A DNA stretch of 14,809 nucleotides from Lawsonibacter sp. (GCA_022793355.1 JAAWCR010000151.1:1-14809), one strand, 5' to 3'; positions 6,634 to 14,314 are shown, counted from the first letter of the stretch. Notes: a model not told the origin generated them from the sequence alone. Numbers and translations: made by a program.

Positions 6634-6653
6634 GGCCGCAACAGGCTGCGGCC
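6634..6653. repeat. GC hairpin between stp and prkC
   Basis: GGCCGCA, six bases, TGCGGCC: a perfect 7-bp inverted repeat in the 79-bp gap between stp and prkC. There is no T run on the minus side, so full termination is unlikely. It could limit read-through or protect the upstream mRNA end. The GGCCGC core is shared with palindromes at 1296-1363, 3549-3567 and 14272-14287. Confidence 0.65.
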
Positions 6654-6667
6654 CTGCCGTTCTCGTC

Positions 6668-7387
6668 CTAGCGCTTCACCAGCACCACCGTCACATTGTC
6701 GGGGGCGCCCCGGCTCAGGGCGATGTCCAGCAGACGCTGGCAGCATTCCGACGCCTCACCCCCGTGGATGACCTCATAGAGCATCTCCTGCTCGTTGACC
6801 ACATTGCTAAGCCCATCGCTGCACAGCAGCAAATAGTCCCCCGGGGCCAGAGGCTGGCGGAAGCAGTCCGCCATCAGTACGGGCTCCACGCCCAAGGCCC
6901 GGGTAATCAAGTTCTTGTGGGGGTGGGTCCTGGCCTGTTCCCGTGTCAGCTCGCCCCGCTCCACCAAATCCTCCACCAGGGAGTGGTCCCGGGTGACCAG
7001 AACGATGCCCTCGCTGTTGATGTGATAGGCCCGGCTGTCCCCCTCGTTGAGGATAACCGCCTCACTCTCGCCGGCCAGCACCGCCACCATAGTGGTGCCC
7101 ATGCCGGTGCAGTCCTGGTCGTCAATGGAGCGCTGAAAGACCGCCTTGTTGGCGGCTGACGCAGCCTGACCCAGCTGTTCCTCCACGGTGTCGTTTCGGT
7201 CCGCCTTAGCAAAGCGGCCCATGAACAGCTCCACGGCCATGGTGCTGGCCACGTTGCCCGCCCGGGCGCCGCCCATGCCGTCGCACACCAAGGCCAGCAC
7301 CCGACCGTCCTCCAGAATGCGGAAGGAATAGGCATCCTGATTCTGCTGCCGTACTGCCCCGCGGTCGGTAATTCCCCACACCTGCAT
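6668..7387 (-). CDS. stp: PP2C-type serine/threonine phosphatase Stp (PrpC)
   Basis: Stp/PrpC removes phosphate from proteins phosphorylated by the PASTA kinase encoded next door and uses two Mn/Mg ions. The 239-residue product shows the PP2C motifs in order: R13 with NQD at 16-18, DGMGG at 36-40, GMGTT at 95-99, GDSR at 116-119, SDG at 190-192 and PDN at 229-231, so all metal ligands are present. The size is typical of bacterial single-domain PP2C enzymes. I chose the ATG at 7387 (MQVWGITDRGAV), which has GAGG 9 nt upstream and gives the usual family N-terminus. An in-frame ATG at 7411 would add eight residues and overlap rlmN by 19 bp, but has a poorer ribosome site. With 7387 the gap after rlmN is 5 bp. 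Confidence 0.95.
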   Translation of the reverse strand: MQVWGITDRGAVRQQNQDAYSFRILEDGRVLALVCDGMGGARAGNVASTMAVELFMGRFAKADRNDTVEEQLGQAASAANKAVFQRSIDDQDCTGMGTTMVAVLAGESEAVILNEGDSRAYHINSEGIVLVTRDHSLVEDLVERGELTREQARTHPHKNLITRALGVEPVLMADCFRQPLAPGDYLLLCSDGLSNVVNEQEMLYEVIHGGEASECCQRLLDIALSRGAPDNVTVVLVKR

Positions 7388-7392
7388 AGCGT

Positions 7393-8442
7393 TCAACCTC
7401 GTTTCTCCCATTGTCTCTGTCCGTTTTCACCCATTGCCTTGCGGCGCAACTGGCCACAGGATGCGTCAATGTCGCCTCCCAGCTTCCGCCGGACGGTAAC
7501 TGTAACCCCGTGCCCCTCCAGACGTTTCTGAAAGGCAGCCACCCGGCGGCTGGGTTTTAGGGGGCTCTCCTCCACCTCGTTGAGAGGAATCAGATTCACA
7601 TGGGCCGGGGCGCCCTTCAGCCGCCGGGTCAGCAGATCGGCCTGCCAATCGGTGTCATTCACCCCGTCAATCATCGCGTACTCATAGGAGACGCGCCGCC
7701 CGGTCTTGTCAAAATACCGGCGGCAGGCCTCCAGCAACTTCTCCACACCCACACTTTTATTCACCGGCATAATCCTGCTCCGGGTCTCGTTGTCTGGGGC
7801 GTGGAGTGAAACCGATAACGTTAATTGTAACCCATAACCGGCCAGTTTGTCAATTTGCTCCACTAAACCACAGGTGGACAGGGAGATATGCCGCATACCG
7901 ATATTCAACCCGTCCGGGTGGTTCGCCAGGGTGAGAAAACGCAAAACCGTGTCAAAGTTGTCCAACGGTTCCCCGATTCCCATTAAAACGATGTTGGAAA
8001 CGGGCGCCCCGCTGTCCATTTTGATAAACAGAACCTGATCCACCATCTCTGCCGGGGTCAGATCCCGAACCTTGCCCGCAATGGTGGAGGCACAGAATGC
8101 GCACCCCATGCGGCACCCCACCTGGCAGGAGATGCACACCGTATTGCCGTGCTGATAGCGCATAAGCACCGACTCGACGCAGTTGCCGTCGGCCAGCCGC
8201 CACAGATATTTGATGGTGCCGTCCTGAACGGACACCTGCTTTTGGGCCACCTGGGGCGGGGTCAGCGTACAGCGCTCCTCAAGCTTTTGCCGCAGCTGCT
8301 TGGACAGATCGGTCATCTCCGCGAAGGAGGTAACCCCCCGGTACAGCCACTTGAAAATCTGCCTGGCCCGAAAGGCGGGCTCCCCCTGCTCCTTGAGCCA
8401 GGCGGTCAGCTCCTCAAGCGTCATTGATTTTATGTCAACCAA
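7393..8442 (-). CDS. rlmN: Dual-specificity 23S rRNA/tRNA adenine-C2 methyltransferase
   Basis: RlmN is a radical-SAM enzyme that methylates C2 of A2503 in 23S rRNA and of A37 in some tRNAs. The 349-residue product carries the iron-sulfur motif C110-x3-C114-x2-C117 within CQVGCRMGCAFCAS, and a C-terminal ASCGQL with C329, matching the second catalytic Cys of the family. NIVLMGIGEPLDN in the middle is the SAM-binding GEP region. The start is TTG at 8442, overlapping the rsmB stop by 8 bp, with AGGGGG 9 nt upstream. The next in-frame ATG, at 8424, would be 27 nt from that site, so TTG is preferred. It follows rsmB, another rRNA methyltransferase, and leads into stp. No Cfr-specific feature was seen, so this is the housekeeping enzyme rather than the resistance paralogue. 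Confidence 0.96.
   Translation of the reverse strand: MVDIKSMTLEELTAWLKEQGEPAFRARQIFKWLYRGVTSFAEMTDLSKQLRQKLEERCTLTPPQVAQKQVSVQDGTIKYLWRLADGNCVESVLMRYQHGNTVCISCQVGCRMGCAFCASTIAGKVRDLTPAEMVDQVLFIKMDSGAPVSNIVLMGIGEPLDNFDTVLRFLTLANHPDGLNIGMRHISLSTCGLVEQIDKLAGYGLQLTLSVSLHAPDNETRSRIMPVNKSVGVEKLLEACRRYFDKTGRRVSYEYAMIDGVNDTDWQADLLTRRLKGAPAHVNLIPLNEVEESPLKPSRRVAAFQKRLEGHGVTVTVRRKLGGDIDASCGQLRRKAMGENGQRQWEKRG
7395..7400 (-). promoter_or_regulatory. Shine-Dalgarno site that selects the stp start
   Basis: GAGGTT overlaps the last codons of rlmN; GAGG is 9 nt before the ATG at 7387. It lies inside the coding region if the alternative ATG at 7411 is used, so it argues for 7387. Confidence 0.65.
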
Positions 8443-9778
8443 AAGGCTTCACCCCCTCTTTGCGCAGCTTGCAGAGAAAGAATCCGTCTGTGCCCTGGCG
8501 ATGAGGCCAAAGTGTAACCATACCGTCTGAAACAGACCCAATAGGTTCAGGAAGTGTAAAGGTTTCTACCTTGTAAGTTGGATGGTCCCGCAAAAAGCCC
8601 TCCACCACCCCTTCATTTTCCCGGCGCAGGAGGGTACAGGTGGAATAGAGCAGCACACCGCCCGGTTTTATGTAGCCTGCAGCTACATCCAAGATAGCCC
8701 GCTGGACCTCCGGCAGCCCGGCCAAAGGGGCCGGGTTCTTATAGCGGATATCGGGTTTCTTTCGAATGACCCCCAGTCCGGAACAGGGAGCGTCCACCAG
8801 CACCCGGTCGAAGGCATCTTTCCACTCAGAACGAAAGATTTTGCCGTCAGCGGTCATGGAGGAAATATTAGTCAGGCCCAAGCGGTCCGCCCCGGCCTGA
8901 ATCAGTTTTTTCTTGTGGGGGTGGAGGTCACAGGAAATTACCTCTCCCCTGCCCTCCATCCGAATGGCGGCGGCAAAGCTCTTACCGCCAGGGGCGGCAC
9001 AGCAGTCCAGCACCCGCATCCCCGGTTCGGGATCCAAGGCTAGGACGGCCAATTTGCTGGCCGGGTCCTGAATGTAGAACAGTCCCTTTTGAAATGCGGT
9101 CAGCCGCTCCAAATTGCCTGTTCTGGAGAGGAGCAGACAGTCAGCCAGCCAGGGGTGGGGCTGGACAGTGACTCCCTCCCCCTCCAGGGTAGAGGCCAGC
9201 ACCAGCGCTGTTGTTTTCGTCGTGTTCACCATGGCGGTGATGGGGGCGCGTTCATTGTTGACAGCCAGCAGCTGAGCTGTCTCCTCAGTACCTATAGCAG
9301 AAATGAACTCCTTCACCAGCCATTCCGGGTGCGAGTAACGGGTGGTCAGGTATTTTTCCGGACTGGTCTGTGGGATGGCAGGCAGTTCGTCCAAACTGCG
9401 CTCCAGATTGCGCAGGACGCCGTTGACCATCCCCGCCGCCCGGGGGTTTCTACAGTGCTTGCGGGTCAGCTCTACCGAACCGTTTACCGCCGCGCTGTGG
9501 GGAATTTTGTCCAGAAAAAGCATCTGATAGGCCCCCAGCCGCAGGGCCTCTGCCACCTTTCCCTCCATCCGCTTCAAAGGCAGCTTGGAGAAGTGGGACA
9601 GATAAAAATCCAGCAGCAGCCGGTTTTGCAGCACGCCGAAGCACAGCTGGGTAGCCAGGGCTCCATCCCGGCTGTCCAGCTTGGCGGAGGCCAGCCGCTT
9701 TTTCAAAATTGCGTCAGACCATCCCCCCTGCCGCTGGCAGTCGTTCAGTGCCAACAGCGATACCTCACGGGCATCCAT
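8435..9778 (-). CDS. rsmB: 16S rRNA cytosine-967 C5-methyltransferase
   Basis: RsmB (Sun/Fmu) methylates C5 of cytosine 967 in 16S rRNA with SAM. The 447-residue product has an N-terminal NusB-like helical RNA-binding domain (about 1-140) and a C-terminal Rossmann methyltransferase domain. The SAM site VLDCCAAPGGK is at 256-266, the DAPCSG motif with C332 at 329-334, and STCT with the catalytic nucleophile C381 at 379-382. Length and domain order are normal. The start is ATG at 9778, with a modest GGTGAG site 5 nt upstream. The leader before it contains two AT-rich hairpins (9800-9858), unlike the tight junctions elsewhere in this cluster. The 3' end overlaps rlmN by 8 bp. Confidence 0.96.
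   Translation of the reverse strand: MDAREVSLLALNDCQRQGGWSDAILKKRLASAKLDSRDGALATQLCFGVLQNRLLLDFYLSHFSKLPLKRMEGKVAEALRLGAYQMLFLDKIPHSAAVNGSVELTRKHCRNPRAAGMVNGVLRNLERSLDELPAIPQTSPEKYLTTRYSHPEWLVKEFISAIGTEETAQLLAVNNERAPITAMVNTTKTTALVLASTLEGEGVTVQPHPWLADCLLLSRTGNLERLTAFQKGLFYIQDPASKLAVLALDPEPGMRVLDCCAAPGGKSFAAAIRMEGRGEVISCDLHPHKKKLIQAGADRLGLTNISSMTADGKIFRSEWKDAFDRVLVDAPCSGLGVIRKKPDIRYKNPAPLAGLPEVQRAILDVAAGYIKPGGVLLYSTCTLLRRENEGVVEGFLRDHPTYKVETFTLPEPIGSVSDGMVTLWPHRQGTDGFFLCKLRKEGVKPFG
8452..8457 (-). promoter_or_regulatory. Shine-Dalgarno site supporting the TTG start of rlmN
   Basis: AGGGGG inside the last codons of rsmB lies 9 nt before the TTG at 8442 and 27 nt before the first in-frame ATG. 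The spacing makes TTG the likely initiator and couples rlmN translation to rsmB. Confidence 0.7.
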
Positions 9779-9799
9779 GCTTTCTCACCGGCCTTTCTT

Positions 9800-9825
9800 C
9801 TTCTTTTTCTTGAAAGAAAAAGAAG
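9800..9825. repeat. AT-rich perfect palindrome in the rsmB leader
   Basis: CTTCTTTTTCTT, two bases, AAGAAAAAGAAG: a perfect 12-bp inverted repeat ending about 20 nt upstream of the rsmB ATG. Transcribed from the minus strand, it would form a hairpin close to the ribosome site. It is AT-rich in a GC-rich region and pairs with a second hairpin at 9840-9858, suggesting an inserted element or a dispersed intergenic repeat. Confidence 0.8.
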
Positions 9826-9839
9826 CAAAAAGAATTTCG

Positions 9840-9858
9840 GGAAAAACTTTGTTTTTCC
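9840..9858. repeat. AT-rich palindrome just after the unknown gene
   Basis: GGAAAAAC, three bases, GTTTTTCC: a perfect 8-bp inverted repeat that begins one base after the stop of the 122-residue gene. On the minus strand it is followed by CGAAATTCTTTTT, so it could act as a weak intrinsic terminator. Together with 9800-9825 it makes a two-hairpin unit of about 59 bp. Confidence 0.7.
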
Positions 9859-9859
9859 T

Positions 9860-10228
9860 CTATACCCCTAAACAAAGAATTGCGTCCTCATGGGTAACCG
9901 CTACCACCCAGTCCATACTTCCGTCAAACAGATATGCGTCAATGTCCTCACAGGGCTCCAGCTGCTCCACATAGTCCACCACCGCCCCAAAGCTAGCTGC
10001 ATACAGCATACGGATTCGCTCCAAATAGAAAAACAGTTTTCTATCCCTGGGAACTCTCAATTGAGCGATCTCCTCCGTGGGAAGACAACAGGGCTTGTAC
10101 TGTGGAAGAAAGGAATTCCACATCAGTCCCACCTGTCTCAGCCGTTTTCGGTCTACATAGCGGTCCCGGAACCGTTCAATAAGCCACGGAGCATTTAAAA
10201 CGCGGTCATAGGCGGTAAACTCATACAT
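9860..10228 (-). CDS. Hypothetical protein, 122 residues, between fmt and rsmB
   Basis: I do not recognise this gene. The ATG at 10228 lies 4 bp after the fmt stop and gives MYEFTAYDRVLNAPWLIERF. The frame stays open upstream into fmt, but only fmt can be real there. The product is soluble-looking, with no signal peptide or membrane segment, a basic first half (RDRYVDRKRLRQ) and an acidic C-terminal half. The end, EDIDAYLFDGSMDWVVAVTHED, has the look of small uncharacterised or immunity-like proteins that end in DxYxFDxSxxWxxxxTHE; this is only a resemblance from memory. Codons are visibly more AT-rich than in fmt and rsmB. In many related clostridia this slot holds nothing or a zinc metallopeptidase gene. 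It is followed by a two-hairpin AT-rich element. The 4-bp spacing suggests translation coupled to fmt. Confidence 0.75.
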   Translation of the reverse strand: MYEFTAYDRVLNAPWLIERFRDRYVDRKRLRQVGLMWNSFLPQYKPCCLPTEEIAQLRVPRDRKLFFYLERIRMLYAASFGAVVDYVEQLEPCEDIDAYLFDGSMDWVVAVTHEDAILCLGV

Positions 10229-10232
10229 GCCA

Positions 10233-11156
10233 TCACACCTGAATCGGATTTCCCGCCAGATAGGCGGCAGCGGACATTCTCTTCTTGCCCGGGGCCTGGA
10301 GCTCCAGGATGCGCAGAACCTGGCCGTCGCCGCAGGCCACGTCGATCCCCCCCCAGGCGGCGGCAATCACGGTGCCGGGGAGGGTGTCGGTATACTGCTC
10401 CACCACCTGGGCCTCCCACAGCTTCATAGGTTCACCGGTAATGGCGGTGGTAGAGGCTCCCGGCCAGGGATACAGCCCCCGGATTTGGTTGCAAATCTCC
10501 CGGGCGCTCCGGTTCCAATCCACGGGAGACAGTGTCTTGGACAGCATGGGGGCCTGGGTGGCCTGCTCATGGTCCTGGGGAATCCGGGAAGCAGTTCCGG
10601 CCTCGATTTGGGCCACCGCTTCCACCAGAAGCTCCCCGCCCATCTGTGCCAGCCGGTTATAGAGGGACGCGGCGTCCTCTGTTGTTCCAATGGAGGTGGC
10701 CCGCTGGAGAATGATGTCCCCGGCGTCCAGCTCGGCGGCCATGTGCATGATGGTCACGCCGGTCCTGCGCTCCCCATTGAGGATGGCCCAGTTAATGGGA
10801 GCGGAGCCCCGGTATTTGGGCAAAAGGGAGGAGTGGACGTTAATGCACCCCTTTGGAGGCAGGGAAAGGATATCGTCGGGAAGAATGCGGCCATAGGCCG
10901 CCACTACAATGAGCTCCGGCTCCAGCTCCTTCAAAATGGACAGCGCCGCCCCATCCCGCAGCTTTTCCGGCTGAAACACCGGAATGTCATGGGACCAGGC
11001 GCATTCCTTCACCGGAGTCGGCTGAAGCTTATTGTGGTGCCGGCCCACGGGCTTGTCCGGCTGGCTGAACACCCCAACCACTGCATGGCTCGCCGCAACC
11101 AGTTCGTTCAGGGAGGCCACCGCAAAGGCGGGGGTTCCCATAAATACGATTCTCAT
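10233..11156 (-). CDS. fmt: Methionyl-tRNA formyltransferase
   Basis: Fmt adds a formyl group from 10-formyltetrahydrofolate to Met-tRNAfMet for translation initiation. The 307-residue product begins MRIVFMGTPAFAV, has the substrate block NVHSSLLPKYRGSAPINWAI at 106-125, and D144 in ELDAGDI. N106, H108 and D144 match the catalytic triad of the E. coli enzyme in both identity and number. The C-terminal tRNA-binding OB-like domain (about 205-307) is present. The start overlaps the def stop as ATGA, and the Shine-Dalgarno lies within the arginine codons at the end of def. Coupling of fmt with def, whose product removes the formyl group, is the classic arrangement. Confidence 0.97.
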   Translation of the reverse strand: MRIVFMGTPAFAVASLNELVAASHAVVGVFSQPDKPVGRHHNKLQPTPVKECAWSHDIPVFQPEKLRDGAALSILKELEPELIVVAAYGRILPDDILSLPPKGCINVHSSLLPKYRGSAPINWAILNGERRTGVTIMHMAAELDAGDIILQRATSIGTTEDAASLYNRLAQMGGELLVEAVAQIEAGTASRIPQDHEQATQAPMLSKTLSPVDWNRSAREICNQIRGLYPWPGASTTAITGEPMKLWEAQVVEQYTDTLPGTVIAAAWGGIDVACGDGQVLRILELQAPGKKRMSAAAYLAGNPIQV

Positions 11157-11689
11157 GCCCCTCTCCTTCTCCGCCGGCGTCTTCTCGGCACGCCGCCGTT
11201 CTTCTCAGTCTCAATGGCATCCAGTTCCTCCGCGGTGTAGAGCCGGTCGGTATGCTCATCATACATATGACCTTCCAAGTGCTCCAGCTCATGGCAGAAA
11301 CAGCGGGCGGCCATCTCCGTCCCCTCCGTCTCAAACCAATTGCCGTATCGGTCCTGAGCCCGTACCTTTACCCAATTGGGCCGCTTTACATAGCCCCACA
11401 GTCCTGGCAGGGACAGGCAACCCTCTAGGCCGTCCTGCTCCCCCTCCTGGGCCACAATCTCTGGGTTGACCAGCTCCAGCATCTCGTCGCCCTCCGGGTC
11501 GGGCACCACGATCACCGCCCGGCGGAGGATGCCCACCTGAGGGGCGGCCAGACCCACACCGCCGGCCTCGGACAGCGTCTCCTTTAAATCGTCCAGCAGA
11601 TCCGCCAGCTTGTCGTCAAACCGGGTAACCGGGTGGCACTTTTTGTTCAGTACAGGGTCACCTTGGGTCAAAATGGTACGAATCGACAT
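11153..11689 (-). CDS. def: Peptide deformylase with poly-arginine tail
   Basis: Def removes the N-formyl group from nascent proteins using a metal ion. The 178-residue product carries the three family motifs: GVGLAAPQVG at 44-53, EGCLSLPG at 89-96 with metal ligand C91, and CHELEHLEG at 132-140 with H133, E134 and H137. The chain ends in PRRRRRRRRGA, a run of eight Arg from mixed AGA, AGG, CGC and CGG codons; this highly basic tail is well past the catalytic core and could contact rRNA at the tunnel exit. The ATG at 11689 has an AAGGAGAAGG site upstream and lies 22 bp after the priA stop. It overlaps fmt by 4 bp. Length without the tail is normal for the type found in Clostridia. Confidence 0.97.
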   Translation of the reverse strand: MSIRTILTQGDPVLNKKCHPVTRFDDKLADLLDDLKETLSEAGGVGLAAPQVGILRRAVIVVPDPEGDEMLELVNPEIVAQEGEQDGLEGCLSLPGLWGYVKRPNWVKVRAQDRYGNWFETEGTEMAARCFCHELEHLEGHMYDEHTDRLYTAEELDAIETEKNGGVPRRRRRRRRGA

Positions 11690-11711
11690 TACATTCCTTC
11701 TCCTTCATCAT

Positions 11712-14180
11712 TCAGCTGTTATAGGGGTCCACATCGGCGTAGACGGAGACACCCTTGTTCTCTTTATCCCTGTGCGCCGCCTGGAGCAGATGGGCCAGAA
11801 GAGCCCGGAATTCCTTACCGTTCTCACCGGTAAGGGTGAGGCGGTAGCGGTAGCGGTTGTTTACCTTGGCTACTGCCGCGGGAGTGGGCCCCAAAAGCTG
11901 CCACTGGCCGGGAACCTTGGGCAGCGACTGCTCCAAGGCGCGGCGCAGGCGGGCGCAGCAGCGCAGAACGGCCCCCTCCTCCAGCCCGGCAACGGCGAGT
12001 ACCACGTGCTGGGCAAAGGGCGGGTCCCGGCGCAGACGGCGCAGTTCTATCTCCTGGGCGTAGAAGCCGTCATAGTCCTGTCGGGCGGCGCAGCGTATCA
12101 CATCGTTGTTGGGGGTAAAGGTCTGGATTACCGCTCTCCCCTGCTTCTCTCCCCGACCCGCCCGGCCCACCACCTGGGTCAGGAGAGAAAAGGTGCGCTC
12201 TCCTGCCCGGAAGTCATCTACATAGAGGGACAAATCAGGGGCCACCACCCCAACCAGGGTGACATTTTCAAAATCCAATCCCTTGGCCACCATCTGCGTG
12301 CCCACCAGAATCGGAACTCGCTCCTTCTGGAAACGGCTCAACAGCTCCTCGTGGGGGTGGGCGGCGGATATGGTGTCCGTGTCCATCCGCAGGGTCTCCG
12401 CCCAGGGAAACAACTCCCGCAGCTCCTCCTGAACCCGCTGGGTGCCGGTGCCCACGAAATTGAGCAGCCCCCCGCAGGAGGGACACGCTGGAGGCAGGGA
12501 GCGGGAAAAACCACAGTGGTGGCACATCAGCCGGTTGTTGGCCGAGTGGTAGGTCAGTTTGACGGAACAGCGGGGGCACTCGGGCACCTCGCCGCACTCC
12601 CCGCAGGACACCATCCGGCTGGCTCCCCGGCGGTTGAGGAACAAAATGGACTGCTCCTCCCGTTTCAGGTTGCCCTCCAGTTCCTGCCGCAGAACAGAAC
12701 TGACGGCGCCGGCGTTTCCCTGGCGCAGCTCCTCCTTCAAATCAACAATAAGCACCTGGGGCAGCGCTTTTTGATTGTAACGGTTTTTCAACCGGAACAG
12801 ACCAATCTGCCCCTCCACGGCTTGATACATGGTCTCTACGGAGGGAGTGGCCGAACCCAGTACCAGCAGCGCACCGTTCTGTACGCAGCGGTACTTGGCT
12901 ATCTCCCGAGCGTGGTAGCGGGGAACATTCTCCGATTTGTAGCTGCTCTCCTGCTCCTCGTCCAGAATGATAAGGCCCAGGTTATCCAGCGGGGCAAACA
13001 CCGCTGACCGGGTGCCAATGACCACCTGAGCCTCGCCCCGGCGGGCCCGCTTCCACTCATCGTACCGCTCACCCGCCCGGAGGGAGCTATGGAGCACCGC
13101 TACCTGCCTTCCAAAGTGTGAGGCAAAAATCCTTAATAACTGAGGCGTCAGAACAATTTCCGGCACCAGCACAAGGGCTGTGCGCCCCCGGGAAAGGGCC
13201 TGCTGAATCAGGCGGATATAAACCTGGGTCTTACCGCTGCCCGTTACGCCATAGAGCAGAGCGGCGGCGGGACCCTCCCGTCCGGCCAGGGCATCCAGCC
13301 CCTCAAAAGCCGCCTGCTGCTCCTCATTGAGCACCGGCGGCGGAGCGGGAACCGTATCCTCCAACGGAACACGGCGCAGTACCTCCTGATTTTCCAGGGT
13401 CAGGATGCCGCTCTTCTCCAGAGATTTCAGGGTGGGCATGGAGGCCCCGGTAAAGTAGCACAAATCCTTGGCGGAAGCCGCGCCTAAGGTACACAGCAGC
13501 TCGGTCACAGCGTACCGCAGCGGGGCGGATTTCCGCCGGGTGGCGACCAGAGCCATGGCGTCCTCCACTGGCAGGGCCAGTACCGCCAGCTTCTCCTTCT
13601 TATCTCCCACTGCACGCTGAGCCGCCGTCTCCAGAAGGGCAACGCCCTCCTCGGTCAGCCGACGGATGGCGGGATTGGGGTCCCTGGCCCCAAAGGCCAG
13701 ACGGATCTGCTCCATATCCCCCTGCCCCCCCCAGCTCCAGAGAAGGTCCAGCAGATTGCGGGCGGCAGGCGACCCCTCCGCTGCAGCGTAAGCTTTCTCA
13801 CGATCCGTCCCCGCCTTGATGATCACCCGGTCCCGCAGGGAGAAATACAGCCCCGCCGGAAGCATGGCTTTGACACAGTCATATACCGTGCAAAAGTACC
13901 GCTCCCGCATCCACAGGGCCAGCTGAATGGCCCTCTCGTCCAGCACTGGCTGGTCGTCCAGCACCGCCTGAATGGATTTCAGCGCCTGACCGGCGGAAGC
14001 CGCCTGATAAACAGACAACACAAGGCCGTCCGATCCTCGGTTTCCTGCGGCGAAGGGCACCAAAACCCGCATACCGGGCCGCAGCCGCTCCTCCAGCTCC
14101 CTGGGAATCAGGTAGTCGTAGGGCCGGTCAATGGAATAAACCGCTCTGGCAACAGCCACCTTTGCAATTTTTCTGCCCAA
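11712..14180 (-). CDS. priA: Primosomal replication-restart helicase PriA
   Basis: PriA is a superfamily-2 DNA helicase that recognises stalled forks and reloads the replicative helicase. The 822-residue product has the N-terminal DNA-binding region (IAKVAVARAVYSIDRPYDYL), Walker A GVTGSGKT at 311-318, the motif II box DEEQ at 407-410 (DEEH in the E. coli protein), GSATPS at 442-447, eight zinc-binding Cys in CxxC pairs (526/529, 535/538, 553/556, 566/569), GTQMVAKGLDF at 627-637 and VVGRAGRG at 670-677. The start is TTG at 14180: an in-frame TGA lies just upstream, AAGGTGG lies 9 nt before it, and the next in-frame Met is at codon 37. The gap to rpoZ is 134 bp and holds two GC hairpins; coaBC, often found here, is absent. 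Confidence 0.97.
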   Translation of the reverse strand: MGRKIAKVAVARAVYSIDRPYDYLIPRELEERLRPGMRVLVPFAAGNRGSDGLVLSVYQAASAGQALKSIQAVLDDQPVLDERAIQLALWMRERYFCTVYDCVKAMLPAGLYFSLRDRVIIKAGTDREKAYAAAEGSPAARNLLDLLWSWGGQGDMEQIRLAFGARDPNPAIRRLTEEGVALLETAAQRAVGDKKEKLAVLALPVEDAMALVATRRKSAPLRYAVTELLCTLGAASAKDLCYFTGASMPTLKSLEKSGILTLENQEVLRRVPLEDTVPAPPPVLNEEQQAAFEGLDALAGREGPAAALLYGVTGSGKTQVYIRLIQQALSRGRTALVLVPEIVLTPQLLRIFASHFGRQVAVLHSSLRAGERYDEWKRARRGEAQVVIGTRSAVFAPLDNLGLIILDEEQESSYKSENVPRYHAREIAKYRCVQNGALLVLGSATPSVETMYQAVEGQIGLFRLKNRYNQKALPQVLIVDLKEELRQGNAGAVSSVLRQELEGNLKREEQSILFLNRRGASRMVSCGECGEVPECPRCSVKLTYHSANNRLMCHHCGFSRSLPPACPSCGGLLNFVGTGTQRVQEELRELFPWAETLRMDTDTISAAHPHEELLSRFQKERVPILVGTQMVAKGLDFENVTLVGVVAPDLSLYVDDFRAGERTFSLLTQVVGRAGRGEKQGRAVIQTFTPNNDVIRCAARQDYDGFYAQEIELRRLRRDPPFAQHVVLAVAGLEEGAVLRCCARLRRALEQSLPKVPGQWQLLGPTPAAVAKVNNRYRYRLTLTGENGKEFRALLAHLLQAAHRDKENKGVSVYADVDPYNS

Positions 14181-14189
14181 TGGCCGTCA

Positions 14190-14196
14190 CCACCTT
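14190..14196 (-). promoter_or_regulatory. Shine-Dalgarno site supporting the TTG start of priA
   Basis: AAGGTGG lies 9 nt upstream of the TTG at 14180. An in-frame TGA at 14189-14187 rules out any earlier start in this frame. Confidence 0.7.
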
Positions 14197-14271
14197 GAAA
14201 ACCTGGGAACCACACCCTAACATCGCAAGTCCACTGACGTGCAAAGCCCGACATGTCACGATGAAGCGCAA

Positions 14272-14307
14272 GGCCGCATGCGCGGCCTCCCGCGGCGAGG
14301 ACGCCGC
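14272..14307. repeat. Two tandem GC hairpins between rpoZ and priA
   Basis: GGCCGC-ATGC-GCGGCC (14272-14287) and GCGGCG-AGGA-CGCCGC (14292-14307) are perfect 6-bp inverted repeats four bases apart. On the minus strand they start about 8 bases after the rpoZ stop and have no T run after them. On the plus strand the right-hand one is followed by CCCATTTTTATT. They may reduce read-through from rpoZ, or stop antisense transcripts. Confidence 0.6.
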
Positions 14308-14314
14308 CCCATTT

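Noticed and set aside
6946..7335. 129-codon minus-strand frame inside stp
   Set aside because: It is Trp/Arg/Ala-rich shadow sequence, while the stp frame holds every PP2C motif.
10195..10419. Short minus-strand frame spanning the end of fmt, ending MACMSLPPMTAF; it includes an ATG that overlaps the fmt stop as ATGA
   Set aside because: Starting there gives only about a dozen codons; the 122-codon frame from 10228 is far better.
11610..13007. Long plus-strand open frame opposite priA, and similar long plus-strand frames at 10227-11240, 5266-6102, 2334-3104 and 13-948
   Set aside because: They lie opposite genes with complete family motifs, show no recognisable motifs themselves, and are expected in GC-rich DNA when the real gene avoids certain codons.
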